Positions 8,977 to 12,590 of a stretch of DNA of 12,590 nucleotides are shown here, piece by piece. Below the pieces are notes generated by a model. The model saw only the letters and a list, made by a program, of their open reading frames with translations. It ran no database searches and was not told the DNA's origin. Source of the DNA: Entamoeba invadens IP1 (lineage: Eukaryota; Evosea; Mastigamoebida; Endamoebidae); assembly GCF_000330505.1 (NCBI RefSeq), contig NW_004440359.1:67067-79656 (forward strand). The letters are read 5' to 3'. The position numbers were made by a program, and so were the translations under genes. Positions within the stretch are counted from its first letter, which is position 1, and every line of letters begins with the position of its first letter.

Positions 8977-10335
8977 ATGGTTACACTTGACAGCTATCAT
9001 GTCATGATAGTTTCGAAGTATTTAATTGCAATTACAGACTTTATTAAATTGGAATTTGTGTGCAAAAAGTTTTGTGGCAATATGGAAAAGTTCCATTTCA
9101 ACCCAATTCCGTTAAATTGCAAAACGATAAGATACTTTTCAAATATTGAAACACTTCACTTGTGGGATAAAGATGATGAGAATTTTGGAAATGGATTTAT
9201 TGTCAACACCAACCCTTACGAAGACGATAAGGATATAATTTGCATTAATTACAATTCAGAAAATGATATATATGTAGATCTTAACATAAAAAGAACAATA
9301 GTTTTAACAAAAAGTTTCTTTAATATTATTGTGTGGTTCAATGTTGATTATAAAACTATTTTCATTAACAAAAATAAAAACATTAAGTTTAAAAATGTGA
9401 CTTTTAATCATAAAAACAGACACAAATTTGGTGATAATATACCATCAGATGTAACATCAATTGGTAATAAGTGTTTCTTTAATTGTCGACGTCTTAGCGG
9501 TGTTACGATACCAACGAGTGTGATATCAATTGGTGAAGATTGTTTCTATTTATGTAGTTGTCTTCAGAGTATTACAATACCATCAAATGTGACATCAATT
9601 GGTTATAAAATTTTTCAGCATTGTAGTAGTCTCAGCAGTGTTACAATAAAACAATTTCTTAATATCATTGGCATAAGATGCTTGTTTGGCTATGGAACAT
9701 TATGTAGTGTGGAAATACCGCCAAGTGTTAGTATAATCAATGATAAAAATCGTAACACGTACAACAATTTAACAGCATTTGTGATACCATCGAGTGTGAC
9801 ATCAATTTGTAACAATTGTTTCTATCAATGTCAAAGTCTTTGTTGTGTCACAGTACCATCAAGTGTATCTATATTAAGTGATAAATGTTTCGAAGGATGC
9901 AATAGTTTAAGTGATGTTTCTATACCATCTAGTATAAATAAAATTGGTGAAGGTTGCTTTTGTGGATGTACCAATTTGAGTATCATTTCAATACCATCAA
10001 GTGTCGTATCGATTGGTAATGGTTGTTTTTGTTATTGTAGTAGTTTAAGTAGTGTTAACATACCATCAAGTGTGATTTCAATTAGTGAAACGTGTTTTTA
10101 TGAATGTAAGAGTCTCTTAAGTGTCACAGTACCATCTAGTGTGAGATCAATAAATTGTAGAAGTTTTTATGGATGCAGAAATTTAAGGAATGTAATCATA
10201 CCATCAAATGTAACATCAATTGGTAAAGATTGTTTTAGTGAATGCAGCCGTTTAAGTAGTGTTACAATACCATCAAATGTCATATCAATCGGTGAAAATT
10301 GTTTTTCGTCAAACACAATCGTTTATCGTAAGTAA
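8977..10335 (+). CDS. BspA-like leucine-rich-repeat protein, 452 aa
   Basis: This is the only intact protein gene. The start is the ATG at 8977, giving MVTLDSYHVM; the frame opens four codons earlier only at a TTG, an unlikely eukaryotic start. Residues 1-45 (LDSYHVMIVSKYL, VCKKF, HFNPIPL) match the conserved N-terminal segment of Entamoeba BspA-family proteins. Residues 46-154 are a variable Asn/Lys-rich region. Residues 155-452 are 13 consecutive 23-residue repeats (the last 22) of the Treponema pallidum/BspA LRR type, consensus IPSSVTSIGxxCFxxCxxLxxVT. Repeats 4 and 5 (224-269) are degenerate. There is no signal peptide, membrane segment or C-terminal CAAX/GPI signal. The family is large in Entamoeba, and I recall at least one E. 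histolytica member reported at the plasma membrane, perhaps in protein-protein or surface contacts. The function of this copy is unknown. No introns are evident. Confidence 0.93.
   Translation: MVTLDSYHVMIVSKYLIAITDFIKLEFVCKKFCGNMEKFHFNPIPLNCKTIRYFSNIETLHLWDKDDENFGNGFIVNTNPYEDDKDIICINYNSENDIYVDLNIKRTIVLTKSFFNIIVWFNVDYKTIFINKNKNIKFKNVTFNHKNRHKFGDNIPSDVTSIGNKCFFNCRRLSGVTIPTSVISIGEDCFYLCSCLQSITIPSNVTSIGYKIFQHCSSLSSVTIKQFLNIIGIRCLFGYGTLCSVEIPPSVSIINDKNRNTYNNLTAFVIPSSVTSICNNCFYQCQSLCCVTVPSSVSILSDKCFEGCNSLSDVSIPSSINKIGEGCFCGCTNLSIISIPSSVVSIGNGCFCYCSSLSSVNIPSSVISISETCFYECKSLLSVTVPSSVRSINCRSFYGCRNLRNVIIPSNVTSIGKDCFSECSRLSSVTIPSNVISIGENCFSSNTIVYRK
9439..10332 (+). repeat. tandem 69-bp coding repeats (13 units)
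   Basis: DNA encoding the LRR array runs in a strict 69-base register from the ATA codon at 9439. Most units begin ATACCATC(A/T)A(G/A)TGT. Repeats 4-5 (about 9646-9783) have drifted most. The regularity invites unequal exchange within or between family members. Confidence 0.9.
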
Positions 10336-10351
10336 ATTACACAATTGTTAC

Positions 10352-10356
10352 TATTT
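10352..10356 (+). terminator. candidate poly(A) motif TATTT
   Basis: TATTT follows the BspA-like stop codon by 17 bases and fits the Entamoeba polyadenylation motif TA(A/T)TT, usually found within a few tens of bases of the stop. Chance occurrence in such A+T-rich DNA is easy. Confidence 0.35.
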
Positions 10357-10736
10357 TAATATATATAAATAATAAATGTCAATTGATTATTATGTAAAAA
10401 TAATTCATAACAAATTAATGTAATGATTAAAAAATGAACTATTATTTGTGTGTATACAGTAGAAATTTTATTGGTGTGTGATTTTGACCAATCAAAAGTG
10501 ACCTACACACTGATAGAATATAATGATTTTTTTTTACATATTTAGCACCAAAACCCGCAAAAATAATGTCAATTGCAAATTTGTTTTTATTTTAAAAGAG
10601 TAAAGACTTGGTAATAAAAACTTAAAAAGAGAAAAATTATCAAACAAAAATAAATTCAAAAAAGATAACAAAAGAAAAGCATAAAATGCTCATCAAAAAA
10701 TATTAAACTTTAAATGATAATAAAAATGCACCGACT

Positions 10737-10780
10737 TCCACACACCAATCACAAGAGCACGCTTGTGATTGGTGTGTGGA
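10737..10780. repeat. perfect 19-bp palindrome, 6-base loop
   Basis: TCCACACACCAATCACAAG (10737-10755) is the exact reverse complement of 10762-10780, with loop AGCACG. The arm core CCACACACC(A/G)AT recurs in the right end of the surrounding element (11526-11537) and, inverted, in its left end (about 10470-10479). The right arm also overlaps the first codons of Hsp70 similarity (GGT GTG TGG ACA). Confidence 0.9.
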
Positions 10781-11358
10781 CAGAATTGATACCACAAAAC
10801 TTAACAATTTCAGCAAGGAAGTCACAGATATTTTCGACACATGCAGACAACCAGCCTGGCGTGCTTATCCAAGTCTTTGAGGGCGAGGCATCTATGACAT
10901 CACATCGCAACCTGCTTGGAATATTTGGGTTGTTTGATATCTTATTAGCACTACATGGAGTCTCACTGTTGAAGTCACATTTGACACAAATGCAAATGGG
11001 ATATTAAATGTGTCGCCTGAAAACGAGACAACAGGGAAGAAGATTCTCAAAGGCACAGGTGGACAAGATGGTTGCAGACGCAAAGAAGTTCAAGGCAAAG
11101 GACGACAAGATGATGACTTTTGAGGCTAAAAATCGACACTCACCTTATGCTACCGTGTAATAACACAGTGAACAAGCAAATTTTTTCAACATTATCAACA
11201 AAAGACAAAGAAGCAATTGAAGATAATTTCAAAGACGTACTTGAGTTGTAAATTGACAAGAACGTGCACCAAAAGTTCACATGTTTATACAAAAACACAA
11301 TGCGTTGTTCTTATTCCAAACAATTAGACAAATTAAATAAAATTCAAAATATTATTGT
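10771..11358 (+). pseudogene. HSP70: Hsp70 pseudogene fragment (substrate-binding domain and lid)
   Basis: Cytosolic Hsp70 is an ATP-driven chaperone; this copy lacks the whole ATPase domain. Frame one from 10771 reads [19 protein letters not shown], then [19 protein letters not shown], then NLLG. This is the start of the substrate-binding beta domain, equivalent to about residue 405 of a 650-residue Hsp70. Near 10966-10971 the frame shifts to [19 protein letters not shown] and TTGKK. A deletion of roughly ten codons plus another shift near 11045 leads to VDKMVADAKKFKAKDDKM and EAKN in the helical lid. After stops and a shift near 11160, NTVNKQIFSTLSTKDKEAIE and FKDVLEL follow, then TAA. Weak similarity may reach 11358. 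Several Pro codons have changed to Leu/Ser. It is noticeably more G+C-rich than the flanks, as a former coding sequence should be. It lies wholly between inverted repeats at 10457 and 11550. The Hsp70 identity is secure; the end points are approximate. Confidence 0.92.
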
Positions 11359-11550
11359 ATGTTTACACGTGTCGCGTTTTTTTCTCAAAAAAACAAAAAA
11401 ATATATTTTGTTGTTTTCTTGATTGTGGATTGTTTTACAAATTTCATTATTTTTTAGTTTTTTTGCCAGAAATTAAAAAAGAAAAGAAAAAAATTACACA
11501 CCTTGGGAAAACAATTTTCATGACTCCACACACCGATAGAATTTTTACTA

Positions 11551-11886
11551 TAAATATATAAAAAATATATATATAAATACAGTGAAAATGTCTATTCGTC
11601 GTAATCTAAATTGTCAAACAAGTCTATTTTTCTCACAACTAGCCAATCAATATGTTGTAAAACAATTTTTATTTGTTCTACGATCTATAACTTTCTTTGA
11701 ATTAAAAACCGATTTTATATATTAATAAATTTTAATATTAAAACAAACTTTTCAAAAAAACACCGAATATAATAAAAAATTTTAACGAAAAAAAAACACT
11801 CTAAAACTAAACTTTTTATCATTTTACTATTTTTTAAAAATAAAAAAAATCATTTTAATTTTATTTCAAAACTGTGAATATTAAAA
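11551..11886. other. A+T-rich spacer before the Rho pseudogene
   Basis: A TA-rich simple tract lies at about 11551-11580. The rest is A/T runs with no coding similarity. I could not find a convincing TATTTAAA-type box close to the 11887 ATG, in contrast with the BspA-like gene. Confidence 0.5.
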
Positions 11887-12465
11887 ATGACCACACAAAA
11901 AATAAGATTGCTTTTTAATGGGGATGTCTCTGTTGGGAAAACTTGTTTACTCCTTAAATACTAGACCGGTGAATTTCCTTATGATTGTCCAGCCACTTTA
12001 TTTGATAACTATGTAATGAATGTGACTTACAATGATATTCAAATTGACTTAGGGTTGTCTAATACTGGCGGACAAGTAGATTACCCTCCTATCAGACGGT
12101 CGATTTATGTTAACACTTCATGTTTTGTATTATGTTTTTCACTTGTTTATTTAGATTCCTATAAAAATCTCAAAACACGTTGGCTGCCAGAAATTAGACA
12201 GAAAAATAAATACTCTCCAATATTGTTAGTTGGCCTCAAAAGTGATTTAAGGGAATCGGAAGAAAAAATTGAAAGTAATATACCAAAAGGTATTTATCAA
12301 AGAATTACAACAGTACAAGGTCTTCAGATGGCAAAAGATATAGGAGCTAAGGGATACGTTGAATGTTCTTCTATGAATGACAGTAATGTTAATTTGGTTT
12401 TTGAAAGGGCCATACAAATTAGCATTGAGTTTTTTAATACTAAATCAAAACAACATAAAAATTGA
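11887..12465 (+). pseudogene. Rho-family small GTPase pseudogene
   Basis: An ATG at 11887 opens MTTQKIRLLFNGDVSVGKT, with the P-loop GxxxxGKT at residues 12-19, but TAG at 11962-11964 replaces residue 26, where Rac has Thr24. The frame then continues intact for 166 codons to TGA at 12463: TGEFPYD and TLFDNY (switch I), GLSNTGGQVDY (switch II, normally GLWDTAGQEDY), WLPEIR, LVGLKSDLR (guanine-specificity K and D kept), a Rho-type insert, and ECSS (G5). Further damage against Rac numbering: Gly12 is Val, Trp56 is Ser, the Mg-linked Asp57 is Asn, Ala59 is Gly. The C-terminus ends KQHKN with no CAAX cysteine, and neither other frame supplies one, so membrane anchoring by prenylation is lost. The downstream ATG at 12016 would give 149 residues lacking the P-loop, so it could not be a working GTPase. 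This is a recently broken member of the large Entamoeba Rho/Rac family. Confidence 0.9.
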
Positions 12466-12470
12466 TATTT
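12466..12470 (+). terminator. candidate poly(A) motif TATTT
   Basis: TATTT immediately follows the TGA of the Rho pseudogene and fits TA(A/T)TT. It suggests the 3' end of the ancestral gene is preserved. The remaining 120 bases of the window show nothing else. Confidence 0.3.
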
Positions 12471-12590
12471 TATAAATTAACATTTAAAAAGTTTTTTAAC
12501 ACTTTACATTAATTGGAATAGGGTGAATCGATCCTAAACAACAAATGTATTAAAAATTCAATTTAATGACATTAGTTATTGTTGTATTTT

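Larger units (their letters stand above)
10457..11550. mobile_element. 1094-bp TIR-bounded element carrying an Hsp70 fragment
   Basis: The left end 10457-10480 (CAGTAGAAAT then TTTATTGGTGTGTG) and the reverse complement of 11527-11550 (TAGTAAAAAT then TCTATCGGTGTGTG) match at 20 of 24 positions. Each end abuts a TA (10455-10456 and 11551-11552). CAGT-starting ends next to TA fit a Tc1/mariner-type element of typical length. A further imperfect inverted copy of the end motif lies at about 10503-10520 (CTACACACTGATAGAAT). The interior encodes no transposase. Instead it holds a decayed Hsp70 gene fragment in plus orientation (10771-11358) preceded by a perfect palindrome (10737-10780). Because the arms at 10737-10780 also resemble the ends, the structure may be two adjacent or nested elements (about 10457-10755 and 10762-11550) rather than one. 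TA duplications carry little weight in this sequence. Confidence 0.6.

Noticed and set aside
10714..11007. A genuine 97-residue protein starting at the ATG at 10714
   Set aside because: The first 19 residues are encoded by the palindrome region and the rest is frameshifted Hsp70, so the open frame is accidental.
11355..11561. 68-codon plus-strand frame
   Set aside because: It has no ATG at its opening, has low-complexity Lys/Phe composition, and crosses the right end of the element at 11550.
12016..12465. A functional 149-residue protein from the internal ATG
   Set aside because: It would lack the P-loop and switch I; the frame is simply the downstream part of the broken Rho gene.
1..12590. 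tRNA arrays, rRNA or CRISPR
   Set aside because: No T-loop/acceptor pattern, rRNA stretch or regularly spaced repeat outside the 69-bp coding array was seen. The genus keeps tRNAs in tandem arrays, which are absent here.

Overview
The window looks like nuclear DNA of an Entamoeba species, most likely E. invadens. The evidence is: extreme A+T richness; a BspA-type 23-residue leucine-rich-repeat gene with a very short 5' leader behind a TATTTAAA box; a decayed Entamoeba-style Rho GTPase (N-terminus MTTQKI, switch I region TGEFPYD); and remnants of DNA transposons (hAT and TA-target types), which as far as I know are common in E. invadens and E. moshkovskii but rare in E. histolytica. The species call is an inference.

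Layout. Bases 1-8940 contain no intact gene. They hold a graveyard of DNA transposons: a 444-bp miniature element with an exact 8-bp target duplication and a GC-rich foldback core (1390-1833); an N-terminal hAT transposase scrap on the minus strand (about 2163-2441); a roughly 1-kb element with long terminal inverted repeats and TA ends (2778-3772); a broken hAT transposase core on the minus strand (5652-6556); a 241-bp miniature element (6654-6894) just upstream of that core; and a possible BED-finger scrap of the same transposase beyond it (about 7025-7140). The rest of this stretch is A+T-rich sequence with a few hairpins.

The only intact protein gene is 8977-10335 (+). It encodes a 452-residue BspA-like protein with a conserved N-terminal domain followed by 13 consecutive 23-residue repeats.

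Downstream, 10457-11550 is bounded by 24-bp imperfect inverted repeats with CAGT/TAGT ends and flanking TA. Inside it lies a frameshifted piece of an Hsp70 gene, covering the substrate-binding domain and part of the lid. It begins at a perfect 19-bp palindrome whose arms resemble the element's ends. This looks like capture of a host gene fragment by a transposon, and it is the most unusual object in the window.

The last block, 11887-12465 (+), is a Rho-family GTPase pseudogene with an early TAG, altered nucleotide-binding residues and no C-terminal CAAX box. The genes do not form a pathway. The window reads as one surface-type repeat protein gene set among transposon debris and broken copies of multigene families.
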